Source of the DNA: Schistocephalus solidus
Taxonomy: Eukaryota > Platyhelminthes > Cestoda > Diphyllobothriidea > Diphyllobothriidae
Length of the DNA: 64,000 nt
Reading direction: 5' to 3'
Assembly: GCA_017591395.1 (NCBI GenBank)
Contig: WEDG01002121.1
Coordinates: 124,001-188,000 of the forward strand
The position numbers were made by a program, and so were the translations under genes. Shown here one piece after another: positions 1 to 10,804 of the stretch (position 1 is the stretch's first letter; each line of letters starts with the position of its first letter). Below the pieces are notes generated by a model. That model saw only the letters and a list, made by a program, of their open reading frames with translations, did not search any database and had not been told where the DNA came from.

Positions 1-3000
1 AATAATGCCATAGCATTACAAGTCGATTAGATATTTCAAATGTTTACTTGAATATTTTGGTCTCTATTATTATTTATAAAGAACGGTCAATTTTGACTTC
101 AGGAATTAGCAGATTGCTAGATAACAATTACGGGCATTAGAAAGAAGGTACTTTTGAATGATACGGACAAAAATTGCTATAAAGGATGATTATTAAGTCA
201 GAATTGCTTATTTACTCCAGAGCAGAATATGGGGATAGAAATGCAAACCACATAATACAGATGACTTTACTCTAAATTCCAGTAGAGTCCCATGGTTTCC
301 TGTCCTAACCCTAACACTAATCCTTACCTGAAACTTATCCGTAACAACAAATTCCCCGGATGTTAGCTCAAAACAGCTATATTATGGGCAGTTCCTTTTT
401 TCCATGTCTTGCTCAGCGGAGGGCAGTCCCTACCAGATACTGTTAAATATTTTGCACAGAAAAAAGATGGACTAAAATCAGAAGTAATAAAGACAATGAA
501 TCGTCTATAAATGCGTCGTGAAAAATGTCCAAGAGTCAGTTTTAGGCGTCAGTTAACTTGCTTATGGTATTATTCCTTTACATTCCTATGGCACACCACA
601 ATGCAGAAGTCCAAAGATTTATAGATGCCTTCATTACCCTTTCAATCTAAATTGTTTCCCTGTCCTTTTGACATTTAAAAAGGTTATATTTATTTTAAAA
701 CGCTGCTGTCGGCATTGATTATGCACAGTGTATGACCTTACTCATGCAAGCTGCCAAAATTTCCAATGCTTGATAATCAGTCCCAAACCGGCACTCGCGT
801 ATGTACGAAAGCTTTCCGATCATAATGAACAAACCTATGCGAATTGAGAACTTAAAGGAAATTGTAAAAGTAATATTACTTCGTTTAGAATTACCAGCTT
901 TTTATAAAACGTGGCATATTCTGAAAAAATGCTAAATCGCTACAGTTGTCATTTATAAATTAAAATGGAATTTTTAGTCGAAATAGTGAATAAAAAAATT
1001 TGTATATATTTAAAGAACTTTCTTTTCGTTTATTTTATATTGATATTTTTATATTGAATTATAATAAGTGTCAGAGTATTATTGAAATATCCACGAATAC
1101 TTCACGATTTTCAGGGTTTTCAAGCGATTGGCTATGTATTTAGTTTATAAGAATATTTAAAATGAGATATCAATTATTTGTTTACTGAACTAGTGTGTTT
1201 TTAGATATTTTTTCTAAAGCAGAATTTTACTTGCGTGATATTTTTAGATTCCCCCAAACAGAAAAAAATCCGTGCAGTGAAAATTGTACGTCCAAAAGTC
1301 GGCAACTGGTAGGCCTAACATCACTTAAGCATTTGTATAATTAGGTAGCTCATTAAAAAGCGCACTTCACTTTTCCCAAAGTTAAGTAGTTAAAAATGTT
1401 GAAGGTTGAACGTCATTTTGACTTTCCTGAAAATAAGTGATGCAATATCTGTTAAAAATGTAGAACGCAGTTTTTGCTCTGTAATGGAGCGTTTTTCGCT
1501 TAATCTTTTGCTTACATGCCCAGTTCTAAGATTGCAAATGCACAAGAGATATGTGAGTATATACTGCGATTTACCGACAAAAGCTAATCTTCTGCCCATT
1601 TCCTTTCCAAATTTGGCCTAAACTGAAACTTTATTGCAAAAAATTATCTTACCACCTACTTCCATTTTAACAAAGGTTATTATAAGCATCCAACTCCACA
1701 GTTGCTTGTACTTATTTGGTTTATAGCTCCTATTTTCGGGTTTTTCAAACGAAATACTGCTAAATACGTTTATTACTGCATCTTGTGACAAAAATATCAG
1801 AAATTTGCAAAAAAATAACTCTTTAACCCGAATTCATTTCCTGATTCTGGAAAACAATGTAGTTCCATGCATATGCCATCATCTGATTTTTTTCAAAGTA
1901 TAATAATACTTTCTGGTCACGGAAGGGATTTGGTTGAAACCAATCTTGTTTATACACATATTCTTTTATATCATAAAACAGTAGGTTTTGTGTCAGATGG
2001 GAAATATCTTCGACATCCGGTTACTTTCGATTTCACGCATATCCTGTCTTTTTACCTTCAAAATATAATCCTGAATATGTAATGTTTTCTAGCAAAAGGC
2101 TTTCTGAGCATCAAATGCATTTAGTTAACAACAACAACAGGAACAAATTTATGTAAACTGCTCTAGCGAATTTCAATAAGTCATTGCATGAGTAAGGTCA
2201 TCTACTGTATTTTTACAGACGATGACCTAAAGAATGACATTTCGCAATGTTCAAGCAATTTGCTGATTGAATTTACGATGATGTTGTTGTCCCAAACCCC
2301 GTGGCTTCCGGCGTATCTCTTGCTGTATATCGGCCTATCAAAAATCCAAGATACAATTTCTAGTACAATAAATTACGTGTTTGGAGACTAAAATACGGAA
2401 ATTCAGATCAGTACGGTCCACATAATTATTCGACAGTCCTTCGTAACCCCATTTGCTTTGTCTCACGACCAAGTAAGGTGTATTCTGACTACGCTAAATG
2501 GAGGAAACCTTTACTAAAAATTGAAGAATGGTAAAGGATAAAGCATAATCCCTACACCTCTCTTTGATTGGGATTAAATTATCCAATGAGGTGCACAAAT
2601 TCCCATGATTCACATGCCTTGTTTTAGTACCTATGTTTGTGAAAAAACGGCATCTGCTGATACTGAAAAAAATCATCCAGTGGAATGGACGCCTTTCAGG
2701 CAAATTTCTCGCAACCGGCGGCTTATACGTTGCGTTTTACGCTCGAAGTACCCGAAGGAATGTAATGCCGTTTCCGATTTTACACTGACGGTGACACAAA
2801 CTATGCGTGGAAGCTGATGCGCTTTTGAAACTTGTCTACTTAGTGAATGGAGGAACGGCAGGCGTGAACGCTAGCACAGCAGGGTCTGAGATTTCGGACT
2901 CATACAGGAGACCATTGCCAGTAACGGTGAGAATGCAATAACAGATGAGCACTCTTTGCAGTCAAGCAAGGAGTACGTTAAGGCTGGTTCAACACCATCT

Positions 3001-3148
3001 CACGGAGCGCTGACAGCCTTTTTTTTGGCAGGGAACTGGGCCACGTCTCTTGGCGGCATGAGCGTAGCGCGTGATAGCCGGGGGCAATATCAACGTGTCT
3101 ATTTACAGAGTTGCTGTCAGAGCCCCAGGCCTCCAGTGCTCCGTACCA
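1..3148. other. AT-rich non-coding DNA, no gene seen
   Basis: Only short open frames (under 80 codons) occur here, without recognisable domains, a codon-use pattern or splice context. Both strands read as decayed intergenic or intronic DNA. GC rises slightly near 2.8-3.1 kb, where old repeat sequence leads into the mariner and PLE fragments that follow. Confidence 0.6.
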
Positions 3149-3400
3149 TTACCCGTGTGCTGGAGAAGTTGAATTTGTGGTATTCCTGCTAAAGAATCTC
3201 TTAATTCTCTCCACTCTCTTCTTTTTCACATCCTGAGTAATAGGATGCTTCTTTATTCTAGTCCTTGACTTAGCTTTCAGGTCCTTTTTCACGACATTAC
3301 TGACCATGTGCTCTGACATCTTAAGCTCCGAAGCCATCTCACTCATGTTCTGCACTGGATTGTAACGAATAAAATATCAGACAGAACTTATAGGACGTGA
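3149..3400 (-). pseudogene. Mariner-family transposase, N-terminal fragment
   Basis: The minus-strand frame reads through a helix-turn-helix-like segment (SEMASELKMSEHMVSNVVKK) and then a basic stretch ending RVERIKRFF. It matches, residue for residue over about 50 positions, the equivalent part of the longer transposase remnant at 4647-5506, so both are copies of one transposon family. This part of Tc1/mariner transposases binds the terminal inverted repeat. No catalytic domain follows; the frame ends in unrelated sequence. It abuts a PLE fragment on the same strand, so one element probably inserted into or beside the other. Dead fragment. Confidence 0.65.
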
Positions 3401-3790
3401 ACTTGGGGCAGTGGATGAACTCTCCTACCCATCCTTTTGAACTCCATAATCCGCGAGTGAAGTCATCCTCCGGTCTGACTTGTATAGTAGCGAACACAGT
3501 CACGGCATGATCTGATAAACTACACCAGATGACTCACCCACGTCCAGTCGGTCCTTCCTTTGCATGATTCGTTTACGCATGCTTACTGTTGGGCGCTGAG
3601 CGATACCCACACCGAACACTGTGGCAATTCGTTTCGTGGCTTCTGACACATTTCTTATATATGGCGAGAGTGCCGGAGTGGTTGGGCCTCTCCTTCGTTT
3701 GTTTCTCGTGGACGTGTACGTGTGCCAGCAAGAAACCGGAGTGGGAACTGCCAACGATCTTATTGTCTGAGGCCAGCGCCAGTAGTCCAT
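3390..3790 (-). pseudogene. Penelope-like retroelement endonuclease fragment (GIY-YIG)
   Basis: The minus strand encodes a PYIRNVSEATKRI segment, a linker, and a SGVVYQI segment. After a stop near 3500 the same frame continues as DCVRYYTSQTGG and HSRIMEF. This order (PYI.N.SE, about 45 residues, then VVY.I.C..C...Y.GQTG and .RI.E) is the signature of the entry into the GIY-YIG endonuclease domain of Penelope-like elements, and the ORF at 41545-42081 shows the same order. Two in-frame stops and the lost C-terminal half show a relic. No reverse transcriptase sequence was found beside it. Confidence 0.65.
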
Positions 3791-4646
3791 AAACAGACTC
3801 GTTGATGTACCATGCTTAGACTAATATCCTCTGCCCTCACGCACTCTTATCACGCAGTCGAGAGTTGCAGACTAGTTCCTAACCACGGACGCACGCCGGT
3901 ACCACTCCGTGAGATGGCATGCAACCAATCTTGGCGCGAGCACCATCTCTTCCACCTTAACCCCTACAACCTTCTCCTTTTACGTGTCCTTGGGGTTTGT
4001 CTCTAATGGTTTTACCTGCGTGTTAGTTAGTATCTGTCCCATTTATTCGCATGAATCAACTTGTATTTGTACTCAGTTGAGCACAGTTAGCTGTTATACA
4101 ATTACGCTGACGCATTTCAAGTCAAATTTAGTTTTTATTCATGGAAGGATTATCTATTGAGAAGACATTTCTCTTCGATGTAGACTCTGTTATTGCTGTA
4201 CAGATGGAAGGTGCTACGGTCGTCATTGGTGACTGCAGGTTAAAGAAATAACACCTGCACGTCCACTTTCAGTCCGCTTCATTAAAAATGCATAAAATTG
4301 AAATATCAAAGGATTCAAGAACGCTTGGGACGAATGCACAAAAGTCCTAAGAAAAGACAGTCAGCTCAGATTTTACGAACAATATAGAACTTTCTTTAAA
4401 CATGGTGTAAAACGCAGGAAACCTAACGATCTAGTTCAAAAAGGTACCGTATGTGACCTCAGATTTCCTAATTTGATTGAGCCGAACTACAGCCTGACCA
4501 GCTCCAAAACAATTAAATCGAGAAACAAATGCATTTTACATAAAAAACTCAAAATGCAAATTAGAAAGGAACTATTCAATATGAGAGAAATTTTTAGCAA
4601 AAACATTTTTAATTCTCGGTCTTAACTTGATGCATGTGTTCCTGAT

Positions 4647-5506
4647 TTACTCCACTGATATCTTGTTCCACTCTCTAGCAATAGAGACCTTCGGAGCCTC
4701 AATGCTGTTTTGAGGCTTGCTGCAGGCTTTCATTTCGACACATGCCCAATTACTGTAGTCGAGGGGACTTTAGTGTGGATAGAACGGTCGCCAAATATTA
4801 TTTGGCCATAAATAAATCATGTGCTCCTCCAGTCACTTCTGTGTCTTCCGCGACGTACGTGGAGGTGCACAGTCTTGCTGGAAGACCATCTTGTCGTCTG
4901 GAGTGTACTTGGAATCTATCCAAAGAATTAAATGCATCTGAAAAACATCCAGGTGCACATCTGTTTTCACTTTTACCCAGCCTTGTTGGACACAGGGGAC
5001 ATGAATTTGCCATCTGAGGCCAAAAACAATCACTGACACTGGATCGTTGGTCTGACAGTTGTACTTACAATTCCTAGCTACCTCGTTGACCTTCAAGGGT
5101 TTATCTAGCGATCTGATCGACTGTTGGACACCGAATCAAACATGCAGAGATTTGCGTCGGAGTAGAGCACCATATGCGGTCCTTTCTAAAGAAAGCTGAA
5201 GTTTTTCTTAATTCTCTCCATTCTCTTATTTTTCACATCCTCGGTAATGGGATACTTCTTTATCCTAGTTCTTGGGTTAGCTTTTTGGTCCTTTTTCACG
5301 ATATTCCTGACCATGTACTCTGGCCCCTGAAGCTCCAAAGCCATCTCTCTCTCATGCTCCGGACTGGATTTCGATGAATACGATACCGGATAGCCCTTAT
5401 AAGACAAGTAGTTCAAACGTTATTGTTTTTTCATACCAGGCGTCCTCTCGATGCGCTCGAACCTCTTATAACGGTCGGTGATCGTGTAATCTGTTGACCT
5501 GGTCAT
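4647..5506 (-). pseudogene. Mariner-like transposase pseudogene, DD37D type
   Basis: Reading the minus strand from an ATG at 5506 gives a complete but broken Tc1/mariner transposase. An N-terminal helical region is followed by a DNA-binding segment with VRNIVKKDQK and MERIKK, then the catalytic core. The core has an LDKPLKVNE segment aligning with the family's FSDE.+.FT motif, then QTNDPVSVIVFG, then FQQDCAPPRTS, then SPLDY. Counting stops as residues, 37 positions lie between the Asp of FQQD and the Asp of PLDY, the DD37D spacing of the maT branch. At least three stops (near 5435, 4834 and just before SPLDY) and one frame change make it non-functional. It ends at a stop near 4647. Clear terminal inverted repeats were not identified by eye. 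Confidence 0.8.
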
Positions 5507-5520
5507 TTCCAACCTTGAAA

Positions 5521-7130
5521 GGATGTCAGTGGGCAAGAGGCCATAGAGATTGACTTCAATAACTGCCTCATTAGATTTCTTCTCTTCAAAATATTTGAAA
5601 AAAATTCCATCGAAATTGATATTGGATTTTAACCTCTAAAAGAGAAAAATAACATAGATTTCAATACAAATATTTTCAAAAAGTAGTGGCAAAAATATTA
5701 TGAATATTTTACGGTCGCAAAAGGTAATTTAGGGTTTTTTTCCCAGCTGGGTGTCCATGAAATCTTTTCTTAGGCCAGCTCACTTTGTCGTTTACGGGCA
5801 AAAAGCGCACTTAGACGGGCATATCCAGGTGAATTTACAGGTTAAATGTACATAACACCAGACGCTTTGTTCATGCACGTGAATATATAGCCAATCCAGC
5901 TGCCACACATTGGGGGTTCGTCCGCCTGAGTGGAAGAAAATAGTTGGGGATAAGAGCATACTACTGCTGGAACGAGAACTTCATTTGCCTAAAATTTAGG
6001 AATCCCACTCTTTTTAACGCAACATATGTAATAAACTTGCTACTTGTAATAAACTTTCTACTGATAAATCAAATAGTATTGAACACAATCAATAAAAAGA
6101 GACTGATGATCTTCAATTATAGTAATAGAACTGGGTTGTCTTTGGGTGAAAGTGGCGTTATAAACCTTTTGTCTGAGGGCAAAGTACACGCCCGAGGCAA
6201 ACCATTAAACAGGGCTGTCTGACCTGGCTGACTGCATTGAGCACGCATGAAGAGAGGACGCCAACTCACCAGGCAGCCAAACACTGTTGGTGAGCAAGAT
6301 GATCAAGCTGTCATCACGCCGGCATCCATTACATGTGATGAAATTTGGATGATTAACGCCTTGAAAGCTGGCCATCAACAAATTATCATAACACGGTCAG
6401 CCATCGTTGCTAAAGATGGGGGACATTTATTTGCCAAGGGACTCGAAATCATAGCCACTGCATCCTTTAAGTATTGCAACCACGTATTTAATGCTTTTGT
6501 ATGAACTTAAGGTCTCCTATGTGATCAAGACGGTAATCGGTCAAAAAGATGCTAATTGAGCTCGAAACAAAGTGTTTGGTGACATCATTCATCACCGTAT
6601 TTCGGCTGGACCCGTTTTAGTATGCTGCTTTCAGGCCAAGAAGGAAAACGTCCGCAAAATAAACAAATAAATATTTCACCTTTGAACAGTGAATAGTTGC
6701 CTCAGGTCTGTGGGTAACTCTAATTCTGAATGATGTGAAAAGACAGTTGACGGCTTCCAAGACGTTTTTTATGGAGAATAACGCTTACGTTTACGCATAT
6801 AACGGCTATTGACGTTCCATGGGTAATCTTTCCCATACCGTAGTTTACCAACCTTGTCTTCCTGTTCACTGCAATGCATCTCGACATGCCGGTATAGCGC
6901 CCTTACGCGACTGCGTTTGTGACTGATTTGGTGGTTTCTGTTAAAGCTCAGTAATTGCGTCTGAAAACTGCGTCTGATAAATACTGCGCAACTTATGCCC
7001 CATTTACCGATTTATACAATTGTATCTGATGAGATTATTGAGTTAGGATCAGAAACGGCAGGCTAATAAGCTTTTTGTTGAAACGATCGCATCCGCTTCT
7101 TATGACCAAAATGTGTTATTGAATTTTGGG
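5521..7130. other. Non-coding DNA with one dispersed-repeat copy
   Basis: No gene recognised. The part at about 5880-6400 shares blocks in the same order with 16780-17340: a CTGATAA-TCAAATAG block, an AGTAATAGAA/AGCAATAGAA block, GGGCTGT.TGACC, and ATCACG.C.GCATCCA. It is therefore a copy of a dispersed element of unknown class. A short + strand frame at 6247-6504 lies inside this copy; I do not recognise it. Confidence 0.45.
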
Positions 7131-7134
7131 TCAC

Positions 7135-7245
7135 CAGAGGTTCTAGTTCGAGTTCACTTTGGTTAGCGAGCTCTAGTTAATCCAGTGCTCTAACTATTGA
7201 ACCTTGGGATCGAGTATATTAAGTAGAGTGGACGGACAGGCTCGG
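7135..7245 (-). repeat. Degenerate tRNA-derived SINE head
   Basis: Read on the minus strand, GGTTCAATAGTTAGAGCACT resembles the A-box of the SINE family at 38783 and 53520, and a B-box-like AACTCGAACTAG follows. The ribozyme part is not visible. An old, truncated copy is likely. Confidence 0.4.
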
Positions 7246-7249
7246 CCCG

Positions 7250-10200
7250 CTGCGACTTGGAGCTAAATTTCTAACCCTGGCAGATGGGCTCATTGGGATA
7301 AGTAGTATGTGCATGCGGATAAGGTCATACCACTGACTGTTCAGGTTTATTTAGAAATTGAATTGAAATCTACAGCCGATCAGTTTATTCATGGCTCTAT
7401 ACGCACGGACCAAAAGCTGATAGGAATATTTGGGCCCAAATCCATCAGCTACTGTGAGATAACAGCGTTTTATTCACAAGCTGTTAACTCACAGTCAGTA
7501 TTATAACCGAAGAAATTATTTACCATACTATAATCACAAATACTAGCTAGCAGAATCTCGACAAAACAAGTGTCTAGACATTTAGCTAGTTCATTTGCTG
7601 CCAGTATAGTGAGCAATTTACTACGTTATATCGCTGAATTTTAAAATGTTAACGAAGATAGGCGAATTTTCGCATTCCAGGTGTGTCTATATTTGCGATT
7701 GCCCGTTGCGATTAGATAAATTTGTTTCCTTATTATGCATAACAAAGACAAATGCCGAACGCAAATTTAATAGAGGCAGTTAGTTAAACCTCACATTTTT
7801 CTCGTTTTCGCCCCAAAAAGCGAAGGATGTGTAATTGGATTATGTGGTTTATTTTTCCCTGCTTTTTAACAGCTTAGCCTTAAAATGCCGGAGATCACAC
7901 TCACAGTAAACCGTGGGGCCGAAGCCGATGAATCTGATTGGTCAATGTCAGGTGAATTTTCAAAAATATTCGCCAGCTGCCAGGCACGCGTGCACACTCA
8001 GGCCTTTATAAGTAGGAAGGCAGTATGTCTGGTGGTGTTGGTGGTGAAAAATATTTACTTGTTTGCATCTGCTGTCGGAACAGCCTCTCACGAGGAGTCA
8101 TCCGGCTCAAACACTGTGGCCTTCCCTGGGAGAATCCGCAGTCGGCCGGGTGACAGACAAACCCCTCGATGGTTTTCCCCGACTTTGTTTCTACTCTTCC
8201 TGATAGGCTTATCTCTACCCCGATTGTGTATTTTATTGTTTGACAAGCCATTGATTGCAATCAAAAGAGGGAATTTGCGTCTGCTTACCTCCATTTAATA
8301 CGCCCATGTAATGAAGGTGGAGGCTAAAAATCTGGCAGTTTTGTTTGCGTACAAGTGCGCCGCGCGTACTCCAAAAATTCAACGTCGTCTTCTTCAATCA
8401 CATTGGCAGCGCACTGAATCCGATGGACCCTTATATTAGGTACGCAAATGTTTTCCTGTGCGAGTGAATAGTAACCACTTTTTTGGGTGCCAACTAATCT
8501 TGACGCTTATATCTTGCTTGCTCGGAAAGTTCATGCTTCGGAAAATACAAATCCATTTTTTGATTCCGCACACCTTTAGGATAGTAACACTTCATGCTGT
8601 AAACGCCGGGGGTAAGAATTCCTACGGCAGGTAATGAAATCTTTGATTTTATAAGGCTAAAAGTATAAAAATGTTTCGTAATTTATGGTAGTTATTTAAA
8701 AATATGTACTTACATTAATAGGTGCTGCTGGATATTTTGAGAATATTATATTCTGTAAAACATATATTTAAAAGCCAGAAGAAATGTTTCCAAATCTGTA
8801 AAAAATTAATGTTTTTTCTTATTAATTTTTCTACCACCTTTTCTACCACTCTTATTTTGTCTTGACATAACCGCCCCAGCCTCATAAATTTTCGTTTATT
8901 TTTTTAAAATTTGATGTTATTTCTCAAGTACCGATGAGTTGAACACTGAGTGACTGTTGAAGTTATGAAATAACCGCTCAAGTAAGCTTTTCAACGGTGA
9001 ACTGATCGGTCAGCAACAAAAAAAGTTCCCATCAAATGTTAACTAAACGTAATCCGTCAGGAAATATTATACCAGAAAATGCGTGCATAAAAGAGATTTT
9101 GAAGTTATTTAAGCCGGGTTATTTTAAAACCATTTGTTTACGTCTTTGAATCATGGGAACCAATATTTAACTATATTGTTCGATTGCATACGTTTGTAGA
9201 CAAGATTCTCAACCTAGTTTTTGTTGATAATTTATACAGTAGAGTTTTCCCTCGAAAACAATTTTCCTGTTTTTTAAACGTTATAGCTGTTAGGTGTAAA
9301 TTATGACTGCTTTAGACTACTTTTAGGTAAGCAAGTTATAAAAAAATTGATAAATTATCAACAACGGCTTGGGTTTACTATAAGTTGCCATTCTGAGGCA
9401 TAACTGACCCTGATCTGACAAAGTTTCCTCGTCAGAAAGGGTTCTAAATGCTGCAAATTACCCATATTATGTATGACCTGATCCATTCAACTCAACCCCT
9501 CTGACCAAACTGAATACCGAACAGAAGAAATGCTTGGTAAGCGCCGTGACTGCATACGTACGAAATTAATACTAACCGCAAAAACACTTGGTATACAAAC
9601 CAAACGCAATCCAGCCTGCGCCAACAAACTTAGCATTCAAACTGGATTGCGCAGTTCGGAGTAGCTGTTGGATACCAGAAGATAGCACGAAGGAATGCTT
9701 CTTGGTATGCGAATAGCCATTCTGCCTAAGTTCCATTTCAACCGAGATTTTCCCCCTCAATATATGCCTGTATCTGCAGACGAATATATTATAAGTAAAG
9801 AAGAGGATTAATATAAAGAGAAGACCCCGTGTCAAAAAAGTATAATCTAGCTAACAATAGCGATCTCTGCCTGGCATCCACTTCCGCTGAAAAATTAGGG
9901 AGATGGAGGAGGGAAAAGTGACATCAACTAGTTCATTTACCCGACTTGTCCAATTAAACAGAATATATTACTCAACGTTTTTCGTACTATTATCAAAGCC
10001 GGCTAGTCAATTGCTTGTGAATGGTAATCTGTTTGCCTTTCGAGGGGCAGGAGTTCCACCCTGGGCCATCATGATGTCTCGATTTTGACTGTCGGCACTA
10101 GAGCAGAGGATACGTAGGTTACTGTAAGTAGCACTTTTTGCCAGTCCCATATTCTTGTTACCAATTCTGCCTGCTAGGGTAGAAGGGCGCTCGCCAATTG

Positions 10201-10415
10201 TGCCACGGGACATATTCGTCCAGAAAAAGAAGAGGCGATCATTGGACCATGGTGGTTATTAGCCTAAAATTTCGGATTCTCTCATGAACTCATCACCAGA
10301 GCTCTTTCCTGGAACTCGCCTGTTCGCCTCTATCCATATATTTGTCCGTTGGTACCTTGAGGCTCGATCTACAACCTCACATATAGCCACATATTGGTTT
10401 CTATAATAAGCTCAA
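7250..10415. other. Non-coding DNA; one GC-richer island
   Basis: No gene recognised. An island at 7885-8300 stands out by higher GC and an open frame of 137 codons, but that frame shows no domain. It also carries a TTTATAAG sequence near 8004 downstream of a GGTCAAT (inverted CCAAT-type) sequence, as a promoter or a retroelement LTR might. The evidence does not decide between promoter, LTR remnant and chance. Confidence 0.35.
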
Positions 10416-10419
10416 TGAC

Positions 10420-10562
10420 ATTACTAACAGATCCAAGGGAGAGCAAAACAGCCGTTTCTAGTTTAGTAGTCATAATCAGCCAGCCACATTAAACCCCAGC
10501 CTGAGGCTCGAGAAACCTATCTGATGATTAGACATGCAACGCTCTAACCTTTGAGCCTTTTC
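10420..10562 (-). mobile_element. tRNA-headed SINE copy, decayed hammerhead
   Basis: The minus strand reads GGCTCAAAGGTTAGAGCGTT (A-box like), then a degraded B-box region. The family's linker follows, with GGCTGG-CTGATTA and CTAGAAACGG at the places where the ribozyme core sits in better copies. The catalytic core is mutated (CTGATTA for CTGANGA). It lies head-to-head with the copy at 10641. Confidence 0.6.
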
Positions 10563-10640
10563 TATTAGCTGCTGTGTGGCGGCACGCGAGACTTTAGATA
10601 ACACTCTTAATATATCTAATCACAACCGACAATACAATGA

Positions 10641-10800
10641 ACCCGTGGCTCCATGGTTAGAGCGCTTGATGTTGGACCGACAGATTACGCGTTCTGGCAC
10701 CGAAAATTGCAACAAATGGGACTGGGTATGGCGAGCTGATGCCGGATAATAAGCCAAAAATGTCCATTTCCATCTTGTGTGCCTTTTCGGCAATAAAATT
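10641..10800 (+). mobile_element. tRNA-headed SINE copy, decayed hammerhead
   Basis: The copy begins ACCCGTGGCTCCATGGTTAG, the typical start and A-box of the family. Further on it has GGGTATGGCGAG-CTGATGC, a GGATAATAAGCC hairpin region, and TGTCCATTTCC, followed by the 3' block TTTTCGGCAAT (compare TTTGCCGGCAAT in other copies). CTGATGC and the loss of GAAA mean the ribozyme is dead. Confidence 0.65.
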
Positions 10801-10804
10801 CAAC

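Noticed and set aside
6100..6130. Further hammerhead near CTGATGA
   Set aside because: CTGATGATCTTC has no GAAA or pairing partner at a suitable distance.
7885..8298. 137-codon + strand frame as a gene
   Set aside because: Low-complexity hydrophobic stretches, no recognised domain, and overlapping frames on the other strand; kept only as an island of unknown nature.
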